A stretch of 64,000 nucleotides of DNA from Argyresthia goedartella (Eukaryota > Arthropoda > Insecta > Lepidoptera > Argyresthiidae). The notes beneath the pieces are model-generated. The model made no database searches. It was not told the origin of the DNA and worked only from the letters and a program-made list of their open reading frames with translations. How positions within the stretch are numbered: the first letter of the stretch is position 1; each line of letters begins with the position of its first letter. The stretch is from assembly GCA_949825045.1 (NCBI GenBank), contig OX463829.1, forward strand, positions 8,246,001-8,310,000, read 5' to 3'. The position numbers were made by a program, and so were the translations under genes. Below are positions 1 to 12,400 of this stretch, piece by piece.

Positions 1-415
1 TCAAATAAAATAAAAAAACATAAAAACTATACATTTCCTCGCAAAACAAAGGGGAGCTCCAAATAACCCCCTGCCATTTACATTATAGTAAAAATCGTGT
101 GAACGACATCTAAAGCCAACCCAGAAATCACCTGCTGACCTCGCCAACATGCAATGACCTGGACAACTGGATATCAAAGATCCAGTTTTTGGCTTTATCG
201 CTGTAGATGATTATAGTACCATTGTAGGTTACAGGAGGTTATAGACTGTTGCTCCAATAAGTTCAGCGAATGTCTGGTACCTATTATCATGGATTTACTC
301 GGGTTAACCAGTAGTCCGAAAGACGACGCCCATAATGGTTTTGCCTTCAACGTGCAGAGGCAGATAGAGATACCTGTATGAAAGGTACCGGTTTGCTAAC
401 GAAGAGCAACTAAAC
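1..415. other. non-coding, nothing recognised
   Basis: No coding frame or repeat structure was recognised here. It is probably part of the large intron or flank upstream of the first aldehyde oxidase exon visible in the window, or of the transposon debris that follows. Confidence 0.4.
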
Positions 416-815
416 CAACAAGAGCGACTTCAAAGTTTCGGGGTTCAGTTCATCTTTGAACTGCGCAAGTTCGACCATGTCTCAACAAAGTATCGCAGGG
501 AGTTAAAATGGCATTCGCCTTCGTCATGACATTTTCAATGTATTTTTCTGTACAGCATCATAACTAACCTCCGATATCCCAGCTTTCTGCGTGAACGCTT
601 CCACTTCCTCCCTTCGACTAGACCTCGTAGAGCCCACACGGCCTCCACGGTCTCTACTCCACGTCGAACGAACATGGGTTCCGAATGAGCGCAATAAATA
701 TGTGGAGCACGCTTCCCTGCACCATCAGAGACAGTCCCATCTCTCTATATCTTCAAGAATCGTCTAAAGGAGTATTATCTTTCTCTTTCGCAAACTAAGG
801 GGTTGGATAAGTAGA
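416..815 (+). pseudogene. LINE reverse-transcriptase C-terminal relic
   Basis: Reading from 416 gives one frame of about 125 codons with an internal TGA and a terminal TGA near 685. It has the look of the post-RT C-terminus of insect Jockey/CR1-type LINEs: a QERLQSFGVQFIFELRKFD segment, then LRERFHFLPSTRPRRAHT. After a frame change comes WSTLPCTIRDSPISLYIFKN, followed by RLKEYYLSL, matching the usual final 'LWN-LP-IR-S-FK-LK-YYL' pattern. There is no RT core here, so this is a decayed 3' fragment. The clade assignment is an inference. Confidence 0.6.
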
Positions 816-2130
816 ATTATTTTTTTGTAATATGTATTTTATATACGGTATTCAAGTGCTTCTATTTGTAGTATATTTAGTAGTTTAGTAAAACACTTCT
901 TTATATAATTTACTTGTTTTTCTGCACATAGGCCTACCTGTAATTTAAAACTATAAATTACAGGTAGGCATCTTGGGTTTGCTGCTTACTTTTGTAAATG
1001 TTTCTATAATATAACTTGGTATCTGAATTTTCATTGGCAAATACATACGAAAGGCATAAATCAAATTTTCATCAAAACAAATCAAATTTCAAATAAAAAT
1101 TTGGATAAAGGTTGTTATCATATATATAGAGGACTGTTTTCAGAAAACTAAGCTAATTCAACTATCGCGACCTTGGATAGTAAGCGTTACTATACTTATA
1201 ACTGGCAGTGAGCTATAAGTTTAAAACTCAAATGATCAAACAACATGAAAACGAGCGTAAGACCGTCTAAAAAGTATAGGTATATTCTAACGTATCTAAT
1301 GCAAAACCAAAATATTATAAAAGAGGCCGAAACCACTCCACCAAACAATTGCTCTCCTTATTAAATTCTTCAACAATTTATTCTCTACGGCTTATAACCA
1401 AATTCCAAACAAAATTTTCCCATCCCGAAAACTGGCATGAATTCTTTACACCTCGGGAAATTAACCACAAATTAGGTATAAATGAAATAAGATATGACAT
1501 CGCGGAGCGCCTGTTGAGATCATTTATATCAGAATAGAACGTACCCTTAACAATTAATATAGGTGGCACCCAAGATATGTTCCGCCTAGCAAAAAAAACT
1601 GAGGATTATTGGGAGTTGCAATGACTACTTAAGATAGATGCAATATGAAGGCAAACGTCAAGCAAGACAGTCTGTGGAATTTTGTAGGCGTCAATACCCA
1701 CTAATATCTTTCAAAATTTACCATACATTCTATTAACAAACTCGCCTCTGGAATTGGTTTCAGAGTACAATTGTGGAAACGTGACAGTTTTTCCATTCAC
1801 CAAACGTCAATTTAAAATTAACTGCGTCCATTTGCCATTTCCGCCCGTCGGAATACTGAGAGACACTGAGTGAGTGTACATTATGTGGACGGACGTTCTA
1901 AAGTTAATCCTATAGCAAATCCTCCATGCGTGATGCAACCGGCATGACACTGAAATTGTTACTATGACTTACTTAGACTTCCTATGGGATCGACCCTGCA
2001 TGCATGTGCTACTATTCTAAAGGATGTTGTAAGGAGACAATTACAGAATACAGTTTCCTGCCAAAATGTAGCCCCTCGAATTTAAAATGAATGGAGGATT
2101 CGGAGCCGACTGTAAAATGAAAAATACCTG
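816..2130. other. AT-rich non-coding, one hairpin
   Basis: No gene was recognised. A 16-bp perfect hairpin lies at 932-969 (GCCTACCTGTAATTTA and its complement around a 6-nt loop). The rest is AT-rich. Confidence 0.4.
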
Positions 2131-2760
2131 GAGTTTTGTCAAAACAATGTAAAGATTTGCTATATACCACTAATAACTTCCAGATCAGCGTTCAATGCGT
2201 CTTCAACGATATTTACGTCATCGGGAGAGAAGTGACGATAGATCTGTAGATAATCCGCATAAAGATGTTATGAGGAAGAGACGACATCGGAGATGTAGTA
2301 TATAATAAATATGGAAAACAGAAGAGGAGAGAGAATTCTACCTTGGGGGACACCAGATGAGAGGTCATACCACTCCGTTTATACCTCCTGCGACCTAATA
2401 CGCTGATTACGATCTCTTAGGTATGAGGCAAATCAGCTGCAGAAAAGAAGGAGGCGTTCAGAAATTTAAAAAATTCAACGAGAATGTCAAAATCAACATA
2501 GTTGAAGGCACTGCTGAAGTCGACAAAAGCCAGCCCCGAAAGCTGTTTTTGATCCATGGGGACTTGCATATTATCAGTCACTTTTAGTAGAGCCGTAACC
2601 GTGCTGTAACGCGGTCTAAAGCCCGGCTGGGAAGCATTCAAGAGATTGTCGTAGGACAGATATTATATGAGCAGGGTACACACGATGGATTCTAGGACTT
2701 TTAAAAGGATGGGCAGAATGGATTGGGCGATACTCTTTGAAGTAGGTGGTATTAGATGTT
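2130..2760 (-). pseudogene. LINE reverse transcriptase relic
   Basis: Minus-strand fragment of a non-LTR reverse transcriptase, broken by frameshifts. Visible in order are QPGFRPRYST (2600-2640), FVDFSSAFNYVD (about 2500), SGVPQGRILSPLLFS in another frame (about 2330-2365), then LYADYLQIYRHFSPDD (about 2215-2260). The catalytic box is YADY instead of YADD, so a metal-binding aspartate is lost, and the element is dead. Its style matches the C-terminal fragment at 416-815, but the strand is opposite, so they are separate insertions or an inverted pair. Confidence 0.7.
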
Positions 2761-3312
2761 TTAGTTAAAGGATCACTGATCCTTTTTGTAAAAGCAAGCG
2801 GTGGAGAAATGTATTTAGAAAGGAAAAAATAAGGATGTGAGTAAAAGTCGGCGGCAGATCATCAAGGATCGTTGCAAAATGTGAAAGCTATGTACGATCG
2901 TCATGTCCACGAAGCACACATTGAGACGGTCAGAGAGCAATGCCGTCAAGATGACATCTGGTTGCTCGTTGTCTATCTCCTAAAGACCTTGCACCAGCAA
3001 CATCATGCGCTTCGCCGCAGTCCCGTGCTGGTCAAGCCCCAGAGTCAGGAGCTCAAGTTGAGACATGAGTATTCCAGACGAGCAACTAGCAGACTTTTTA
3101 ATTGATTTTTAACGGTAGATAAATTCTCGGTGTCAATAAAATTCTGCGGAAGCTTATTAAACATTCGGGTTGACATGTTGAATATAATCTTGCAGTAGTA
3201 GGCAGTGCTGTGTTGCTCTGCACAGATTTTATGTGCATGACGTTTGCATTTTTATAGAGGTGCAAATTACTATTTACAAATACACATGTTTTAAAATGAT
3301 TATAGCAACCCT
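2761..3312. other. non-coding, nothing recognised
   Basis: A 77-codon open frame at 2872-3105 resembles nothing I know and has no supporting context. No repeats were seen. Confidence 0.35.
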
Positions 3313-3930
3313 AAAGCCGGGAACTGACCGACGTTACGCGGTGTAATGTAACATTCGCAGCGAGCATGTTCGCAGCGAGCATGGTTCGCAGCAGCAAAAT
3401 TTCGGTGTAACATGCTCGTTGCTCGTCTGTGCTCCATGCGCCAGCCACTGTCGTGTTATTGGGATCTTTGATCCTACTGAATTATTGTTTAATTAAGATG
3501 AAGAAAAACGTTATTGGACATCAGACTGTTTTAAAAAAGACACGTTTCTGGTGGATTGTCATTGATAACAATATTAAAAAACCAAAAGATTACTGGACTG
3601 ACCCGAGTTCCACAATACTGATTCATCTCTATACTTTTCAATGAAATAAAGGGTTTTTTCATTGTCCCACTCCATTGCGTACGCACGAAAGAAACGACTA
3701 GGTATATAGGTATGCGCGCGCGCTCGTGACGATTTGTTGCAGCGTACTGACTGAGCCGCGTAACACTCAAAGGATTCGCCGAAAAACCGACAGCCGGGTG
3801 GAGCACTCCGGGCGAGCGGCGAGCGGCTCGTTGCTCGCCGCTCGCCGCGAATATTACGTACTGACTGCATGAATGCTCTTGGTGTAACATGTTACGTTAC
3901 GCCGTGATTACACCGCGTAACGTCGGGCTT
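3313..3930. mobile_element. TIR element (MITE-like), 618 bp
   Basis: Both ends carry CGACGTTACGCGGTGTAAT in inverted orientation (left end about 3313-3350, right end about 3903-3930), with AAGCC/GGCTT at the outermost bases. Inside the left end a short motif with GCAGCGAGCATG is repeated. Near 3800-3850 there is a GC-rich inverted repeat of GCGAGCGGCGAGCG type. No transposase is present, so this is a non-autonomous DNA element. The open frames across it are by-products of its GC-rich ends. The family is not identified. Confidence 0.6.
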
Positions 3931-5340
3931 AAGAATTTATGGATGACTGATAATTCGATATGCAGTAAAATATCTAAAAGTATTGACGATGCGATAAGGG
4001 AAGCCTTAAGATTAAAAACATAACAAATACGAAATAGAAATTGCTGTTGCGTTTGATGAATCCGTAAAAAATATTCTCCCGCAATGTAAGCATACCCTTC
4101 TCGACGAAAATTGTTTCAGCACAAAAGTAATAGTACATTATGATACAAGTGTGGTATGTTGGTTATTACACTCGAGTCGGTTTTTAAGCCTGAGCCGAAG
4201 GCGAAGGCTTAATGGAGACGAGAAGTGTAATGACCAATGCTCACGTGTTTCATACGACGTTTTTCAACACACTTGCGAGGAAAAGTAAATAAAACTAACG
4301 AAATGCAATACTGTGAATAAACTTAACAAACAGAAACCCATTTAAAAGATGGCGGCCGAAATTTATTTTTTCGCGCGCTCAGCGCTGCATGCGCGCGCAA
4401 GTCTGAGATAAGGGCACCGGCAAAGTAGCTAATCAGCCACATATTTATAAATTTTGAAATTGGGTATTTATAGGTAAAAATACACCGTCAAAATATAAAT
4501 ACCAACAAGCTAACAAGCAGTTTCATGAAATTTTTTAATTATTTATCTCATTTTGAATTGAATTTTATATTTACGCAAATAACTACTTTGCTGTTTTCGA
4601 AACATTAATGCTTCTTGCTAATATTTAAAAAGATATGTAATGAAAAGGCACTAGTGCGATAATGTAATGTAAAAGGCACGGCATGGGTAATATTCTGCAT
4701 TATCAGTGTAAATACGCTGTATTAAGACCTACTTTACGAGCAGGTGTATTGAAAACATTATTATGCGGTTCCAAAAAGCCACCCCATGAACAATCCACAA
4801 ATTTATGCGCGGTCTAAATAGCAAAAAAGCGTCGGATCAAGATAAAATCAAAATCTTAGACATCAAAATAATTGGTGATAAAAATGCGGGTTCAATTGCG
4901 CATCTTATAAATACCAGCAACTACACTATTGATCTCAAAATAGGTTGCGTTTGACCAATATTTAAAAAAAGGAAACGGGACAACGTTGCAGATTAGCCAC
5001 CTATCATGTTTGTGAGCAGATTTTACCAAAATAATAATATAATAAATACTGACTAATTTGGTTTATAACCAAAAAAAAAGTATAACAACATTACTTTCTA
5101 AATTTACAGATAACGTAAACAGATCGCATAAAAATAAGAAACCGATTCTAGCACTTTTGATTGTTTTTTCGCGTGCATTTGATACATTTAACGATTCAAC
5201 GGTCTGGGGTCGGTTCGTGCGTCGTCATTTTTCCTAAACTTCCTTGTTCCTAAAACGCACCCAGCGTTTCGTGCGAAGCCGTGGTACGCAGCAATCACGG
5301 CATCAATGTTTACAATCTTGGCAAGCACGTACATGGCGGT
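3931..5340. other. AT-rich non-coding with a repeat fragment
   Basis: No gene was seen. About 4140-4290 contains a stretch with 'GAGCCGAAGGCGAAGGCTTAA' character (the part GAGCCGAAGGCGAA is the clear match). A related motif recurs near 16950, so a dispersed repeat fragment is likely. The remainder is AT-rich. Confidence 0.4.
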
Positions 5341-5545
5341 TACCTCTATGGTGCTGTGGTTGTGGCTCTGCCTACCATGCGAGAGGTCCCAGATTCGATC
5401 CCTGGCTGGGGGTAAAGAAAAGTTATCCCAGGTTTTGGCTGTTCATATCGCTGTTTCTGGTTCCCACGACACAGGGTATCCTAGTGCAGGGCCAGAAGCA
5501 ATGTATATGCCTCTATATAAATGTTTGTTTCTGTATAGAGCATAT
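5341..5545 (+). mobile_element. tRNA-derived SINE, type B
   Basis: A tRNA-like head (GTGGCTCTGCCTACCATGCG, then the B-box-like AGATTCGATCC at 5391-5401) is followed by a body with CACAGGGTATCCTAGTG and AAGCAATGTA. The same order recurs at 49770-49935 (+) and 45005-45238 (-), which supports a dispersed pol III element, not a tRNA gene. There is no cloverleaf and no CCA-adjacent acceptor stem. Confidence 0.7.
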
Positions 5546-5673
5546 GAAAAGTCACTAGGTTTTTTGTAGCTTATCGCAAAGCGTCTTCCAGGACATGTTG
5601 CTATCGATGTGTAAAAAACTTGCTAGTCTCGGTTTGTTCGATTTGTTTAACTAAATAATTTATATTCAATGTC

Positions 5674-5969
5674 AAGAGGTAAACAAAAAGTTATCAGATC
5701 TCAAGTAGAGCCAAGCTTCTAACTCTACACGCCCTAACAGTACAGCCCTAACTTCACAAACTCTAACACCTTACTCAAAATATGTGGCTTGGCCGTTTCA
5801 CTACCGTCAGTTGAGCTTAAGTTGGAAAATGCAACCAACGAAACGGCCAAGCAAGCCACATATTTTGAGTAAGGTGTTAGAGTTTGTGAAGTTAGGGCTG
5901 TACTGTTAGGGCGTGTAGAGTTAGAAGCTTGGCTCTACTTGAGATCTGATAACTTTTTGTTTACCTCTT
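5674..5969. repeat. near-perfect 296-bp palindrome (foldback)
   Basis: The left arm 5674-5799 and right arm 5840-5969 are reverse complements with, by eye, only one 4-nt difference (an extra AAGC in the right arm), around a 40-nt unique loop. The outermost bases are AAGAGGTAAACAAAAAG. No obvious target duplication flanks it. It sits about 170 bp before an aldehyde oxidase acceptor site. It could be a foldback transposon, a recent inverted duplication or an assembly chimera. Confidence 0.8.
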
Positions 5970-6137
5970 CTTGGCTTTATTTTTACATGAAAATGTTTTT
6001 TGTGGGATTACAATTAGAATATGAGTGTCAGTATTTATGTTTTGTAGAATATAAGTTTAGATAAGATCCAAAAATGTGCGTGCCGTGATTTTCAGGGATA
6101 ATGAAGTCTTCATATTAATACCTACGTTGTCTTTCAG

Positions 6138-6428
6138 ATTATGCCTCGTTCCCAGAATGCCCATGCCGCTGTGAACGCTGGTTTTTTATTCAAATTCAAT
6201 CTCAAGACCAACCTCATAGAAAAAGCTAATATCATCTACGGAAGCATTAGCAAGGACTTCGTTCACGCTGTCAAAACTGAGACCGCATTGGTTGGTAAAG
6301 ACCTTTACACAAACGAAACATTGCAACTGGCTCTTAAGACACTATACGAAGAGATTTTACCTGAAGAGGCACCGGCTGAACCTTCGGGGGCTTATAGAAA
6401 AATGTTGGCAGTTTGTCTGTTTTATAAG
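6138..6428 (+). CDS. AOX: AOX exon (FAD C-terminal subdomain)
   Basis: Acceptor CTTTCAG ends at 6137 and donor GTACCT starts at 6429; phase 0 at both ends. Starts IMPRSQNAHAAVNAGFL, the typical opening of the CODH-FAD C-terminal subdomain, and ends AVCLFYK. In the full enzyme this is roughly residue 410 onward, so at least one exon must lie upstream of 6138. None was found in 1-6137, which makes the preceding intron longer than 6.1 kb. Confidence 0.92.
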
Positions 6429-9400
6429 GTACCTAATGAGATCCTTCTGATCTACTCTGTATCTTCCCAACGACGCAGCAGTTATTTTATGCTATTTATC
6501 TTCCTCATAATCCTGATCATCTACATGTTTGTCTGGATTCTGACGCTCTTCATATTCTTCTTGAACCTGACGCTCTTCATTGTCTTCACGACTTTGATTC
6601 TCTTCATCATCTTCTTAATCCTGATACTTCTCATTTGATTGATGAGTGACTCTGTTGTTTCTTCTTTAAGACTCCCATTGCTGATGATCTTGAAGATATC
6701 ATCTTCATTATCATCGTGATACTCTTTATCTTTTTCGCTAATTACCTTAGCCATTTAAATTTCCAGGATATCTATAAAAATATCCTGTTATTCCAGGCAA
6801 TTCTCTATCTCTGTCCCGACGACAGACTAGACAAACGATACCGCTCCGGTGGGGAAGTCATGAAGAGAAGCATATCCCAAGGAACTCAGACCTTTGACAC
6901 AGACAAGACCAAATGGCCTTTGACTCAACCAGTGCCGAAGTTAGAAGCCCTGGTCCAATGTTCTGGCGAAGCGATCTTTGCGAATGATTTGCCAACTCAA
7001 GTGGATGAAGTCTTTGGCGCATTTGTTTTGGCAAATGAAAAGCCTGGGAGTGTGATTGAAAGTTTTGATGCTGCTGAGGCTATGGTATAATTAAAAATGA
7101 CTTTTAATAGTTTTAAGTGTTGTTCATTACATGTTTAAGAGTGTTCAAACATGCAATGGACGGCAAAGGTATATCTAAAAAACACGTCATGCATCACCCT
7201 AACTTCACGTCTACTAAATGTCGGCGGACTATCGTAATAACCACGATTTATATACAAAGAGTAATCTTAATGTTCATACTATCAGCAAAGACACAGTTAA
7301 CAGTTTAAACCTCACCTTATTCTTCCAGAAACTTCCAGGCGTCAAAGCATTCTACACCGCCAAAGACATAACCGGAGACAACTCATTTTCACCACTCAAC
7401 ATCCCGCTCGTGGTCGAAGAGGAAGAAATCCTGTGTAGCAAAACCATAAAATTCTTCGGACAACCGGTTGGCATCATTGTTGCTGACAGAGAAAAACTAG
7501 CAAACCGCGCCGCGAAACTCGTCAAAATCAAGTACTCTTCAAAAAGTACTATGAGACCATTGATCACAATAGCTGATGTTCTTAAATCTCCAGAAAAAAC
7601 TAAAAGAGTTATTATAAACAAAACCGTAGAGCCAAGTGAGAAGGGGAATGACGTACGGTGTGTGATACAGGGGGAGTTTAAGTTGGAATCACAATACCAC
7701 TATACAATGGAGCCACAGACTTGCGTCACTAGGAAGACAGAGGATGGCTACGAGGTATACGCTTCAACGCAATGGCTGGATCTTTGCAATACGGCAGTGG
7801 CACAGTGCTTGAAAGTTCCTAATAATTGGTGAGATTTGCGATATTTAATTTATTTGAATCGTAGGTCATCATCAAGTCAAGTAGAAAAATATATTCAATA
7901 TAAATGACTCCAGCTCCTCACTGGACAAGTAAATAATACGTAAATATTTAATGAAATTTGTCTTTATTCTTTAGGTATCATTATAATCATCATTGATGAT
8001 GTTGAGAATCCGAAATCCTAACCGCTTTCGGTCTTAATTTTTTTTACCTCTGTTCAGAGCTTCTCTGGTGTGCTCTCGTATGGCTCATGAAGCGCATCTT
8101 GGTTATTGTTCGTTCACACAAGTGAAAAATTAAAAAAAAAAACAAATGTCCTGCATAAAAGAGTAATATAACCGTCAGATTATATTTCGGGTTGATTAGT
8201 TGTTCCTGAGGATGTTCTTATTAACGCTGTTTATGGTTCCCACTCACATTTTATCGAAACGTTTGTTTTTTCGCAGTGTCAATGTCATAGTCCGTCGTGT
8301 AGGTGGCGCGTACGGCGCTAAGATCAGCCGCTCCATCCAAGTCGCGTGCGCATCTGCTCTCGTCGCCCACCTTACAGGGAAGACGTGCAGATTCGTGCTG
8401 CCGATAGAGACCAATATGACTTGTATTGGCAAGCGTAGTGCGGTGCATTGTAATGTGGAGGTAACTTTTACTAAACAGTGCCGATTTGGGACTTATATGG
8501 GGTACAATACTCAATCTCCCTGTCTTGGATCCGTTTTCTACAAAAGACTGGTAGTTCTTAGGGTATTAGAATTAGGGAAAGTAATTATAGGTAATGTGGT
8601 CAGCGTAGAACAATAGTATGAATAGAACGAGTATTTTGCGATTACGGAGGAGTATAGAGATCTGGCAGGTAACTTGGTGGATACTTTTAAAAGGAGAAGT
8701 GTGATTAAGATATGATTAAGGACAACGTTTCTGAATAAGTTAACTGTTTACCTTTTCTACCCCTACAGGTCGGCGTCAACCAAGATGGCGAAATCCAATA
8801 CTTAAAGAACAGGTATCTAGAAGACAACGGTTGCTCAAACAACGATACGATCAGCCCTATCACTGTCGAGCATTTCTACAACTGCTATGAGCATAAGAGG
8901 TGGCATATCGAAGCTGGGAGCGTGCATACAGATACACCGAGTACCACGTGGTGTAGGGCACCTGGTATGTGGTACCACCACCATCATCATCGTTATCTTA
9001 ATCATCATCATCATGATCGTCATCAACATCACCTCCATCATCATCAGCATTATCATCATTATGAGTGAATCACCAATTCATGAATCTCGGCTTTTTATAC
9101 TGTCTTGCTATTATAATATTTTTAGGGTTCCATACCTCAAAAGGAGGAACCCTTATAGGATCAATCGCGTGTCCGTCCATCCGACTGTCTGTCATAGGCA
9201 CTTTCCTCAGGATCTATTCTTATAGATCCTTGTCTTGTCAAGACTCTTGTCTTGAAATATTCTGCAAAAATGCTTATCCTGATAACCGCAACATAATTCA
9301 AGTCTAATATGAATAAAATATTGCCTACAAAAAAGTGAAGGGGTTGAAAGGACAAAACGAAACAAAAACACGGTAATAGATAATGAGGAGAATAGTTGAA

Positions 9401-12400
9401 AAGTGAAAAAAAATACCAACATTTCAATAAAAAACATTATCGGCTTGTTTTGTTATGGTTCTGTCAGATGTCAAGAGATGGCGCTTCATGGGGAGGCAGT
9501 TGCTCGCGTCCAAAGGATATACTTGGAACCCACAGCCCTTCACGTCCTCCCGGGTAGTGCTAAGGAGCAACAAATCAACACCAAAATTTCCGGGTTCTCG
9601 AAAGAGAACCTGTCCAAATACAGTGAAATCTATACAGACACGTGACATTGGCGAAATTAATCCAGTTGTTAGACCGCCATTAATTAAGAAATTGAATTGA
9701 ATTGGCGCTTCATGCCCGTGGCGTGACGTGTGGTGGCAATCGCGGAAATTTACTTCCTCGTTGTAGTCGAGAAAAGCACTATGTAATGTCGTAATGTCTC
9801 GACGAAAAGTGCGATAGATGGACTTCTCTCTTAGAGGAGTCTCTCAACTCTCTCATGCATCTATTGTACACGCTCCAGCCTCTACAACACTACAACTTCT
9901 CATCATTGGCCTCATTATCTATTCAGATGTTTGTTACAGCTGGTGTGCATTCTGGGAGCCACATTTTTCTTGTGACTGAAAATACCGATACGGGTTCTAC
10001 ATTTCTTGCCACAACGGTCACAAGCAAATTCGTCATTAGGAGGTGGGGCTGATTGCTTCGATCATCTCTTGGTGTTTTATCCTTAGTGGCTTAGTAGATA
10101 TCTCCATCCCGGTCTGTCCAGTGCCAGAAGTTCCCAGTTAATTTTGAAGTCCTCCATGTCGCGCTTGCATGAATCCTTAAACCTGAGCATTGGACGCCCC
10201 ACAGGTCTTTTTGCGTCAGCTATTTGGCCGAACTTCACTCTAAGAGGTAGTCTGTCAGCATTTTGTCTTTGTACGTGCCCTAGCATTGAAATCTTTTCTG
10301 TTTTAGAGTGGCAGTGATGCTGACAGTGTGAGTAATGTGTAGGTTGATGTCGTCCCATGTGGCTCCGAAAATAACTCGCACGCAGCGCATGTACAAAGCA
10401 AGGTTGAGTCGGCGATCCTGTTTTCTGTATGTCGTCCATGTTTCCCCACCATACAGTAACATACTCAGAACGCAGGAACTGTAAACGAGTATTTTGGTGT
10501 GGGTAGTGAGACTAGAGTTTCACCACACTCTTGAGTACAGTTTTCCGAACACCGCTGCAGCTCTGCCAATGCGCAAGTCCATCTCTTTGCCATTTATTAG
10601 GTTTGACGTGGTTGTCGAGCCGAGGTAACAAAATTGGTCGACTACTTGCAACGTGGCGCCATTGATCGTTATATTTGGTGATGTGGTAGTGTTACGACTA
10701 CTACGCCCATACAATTCCTACACCGCACCCTAGCGGCGCCGCACCGCATCGTGTGCCTTTAAACATTTTGACAAATACTGCGTCAATTTGGATTTGGAGC
10801 TGTGGATAGAACTAACTGAATAAGGGGGCATAGATATTGGAGACTACTTTGTTATATTTTCTATCGTTGGTATTCTATCAGTTATCTTTTTACAGCAGAC
10901 CACAGCTTTTATCGCATTTCGTCCTGCATTTCATGTCCTTGGTTACAAAGCTTTACAGAGTGCTTCGATATCACAATATACAATTTCGGTAACAAATTGA
11001 ACTATCTCTTATAGAGCTTAACAAATACACGAATGTTATTAATTTTGTTTCCGAAGCATAGCAGCTATGTATCAGAAGTACTGTATTTATTGGGTTGAAT
11101 AAAATTACGAACTAAAATTATTTTTTTAGGGTAACGTTCGGCACCGGCAGTTAATGACGTTAAGTTTTATGGTCTGACTCCGTCGAAAAAAGTGTGTATC
11201 AAACTCGAAGCGCTCGGAAACGGCTGAATTTAGAGACTTGAATTTTAAATATGTTGTAGCTATCGCCTCCTGCTAGACATTTCTAAAAAACAACATCTAA
11301 ATATACCGTTTAAGCGATGCTGTTGAAAAAAATACAAATGGGTTAGCCGATAACCCCAGATTTCAAATCATCCAACCTATATGTATTAACTAACTAAACT
11401 ATGATGATGCTTACACCCAGCATAATAAATCATCGGAAATCCTTTTGCGCGGGCATGGTTTTTTCACTCCACTGTTCGGATATGTGGCAAAAGCTGGTAT
11501 GTAATGGGGCCGCAAAAAGAATGTATTTAAATAGGACAACAAAAACATTTCTGGCCTGTTTGAACAGGCTAGTAAAAATATTGATGGCTTGTTTGTTATG
11601 GTTCTGTCACATGTCAACAGATGGCCCCTCATGACTTGTCGGTAAAAGCGTGTGACAGATGGCACTTCATGCCGTTACATCATTAAAAGCGTGCATGGCG
11701 TGTGCTGTCAATTGCGAAAGATGGCGGCGGAGTTTCTTAATTTGTTGAAAAAAAAAACTGTATAATGAATTAAAATTAATTATAACAATTATACAAAAAT
11801 TATACAGTTTTTTATAATTATATAATGTAATGTCTCGGTCAAAAGTGAAATATTATATATTATATAATATAAATCATTTGCCCGAAGCCATTCTAGTATA
11901 TCAGCGATACGATTGTCTTGTGTGGGCGGTTTGTTAATCCGTACGGAATGATAACCATAACAATTTGTGAAGGTCTTATCAGATTTAGAATTAGCTTCTT
12001 GGTCACCTCGTTTTGTAGCAGCAGATACACTTGTTGACCTGTTTTTACACCAGACAACAATTTGGTACTAAGCCATTTTCACCACCAGCGTTTACAATCA
12101 CCACCTCGCTCCAAGTGAAATACTTTTAGATGGACCTGGAATATCTTTGCTTTGCCAGCAATTGTTCACAGAACATGAACCGTGAATGTAACGTAAACGT
12201 CTCATCTTAATAAATCACATACAATTTATTATGCTCTTCAGCTTCGCGGTTTTCCTTATAGGCTACAAAAATTTGTATCTTTGTAATTTTAAGTCATCTC
12301 GCTCCATCAAAAAAGTCCTTTTTGATTGGTATTTATTATATTCAAAACTAATCTCCTTAAATATAAGTCTGTAAAAAATAATAACATTTATCATGTAACT

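Noticed and set aside
3531..3890. 119-codon and overlapping 98-codon minus-strand frames
   Set aside because: They span the GC-rich right half of the TIR element at 3313-3930 and have no domain.
1..6137. Upstream AOX exons (2Fe-2S and FAD-binding domains)
   Set aside because: Searched for Cys-rich ferredoxin-like and FAD-binding motifs in frames of this region; none seen, so these exons are placed outside the window.
6521..6754. Lys/Glu-rich minus-strand frame
   Set aside because: Explained by the CT-rich degenerate repeat of AOX intron 1.
8887..9225. 112-codon frame rich in Ile/Met
   Set aside because: Product of the CAT microsatellite running on from the true AOX exon, which ends at 8964.
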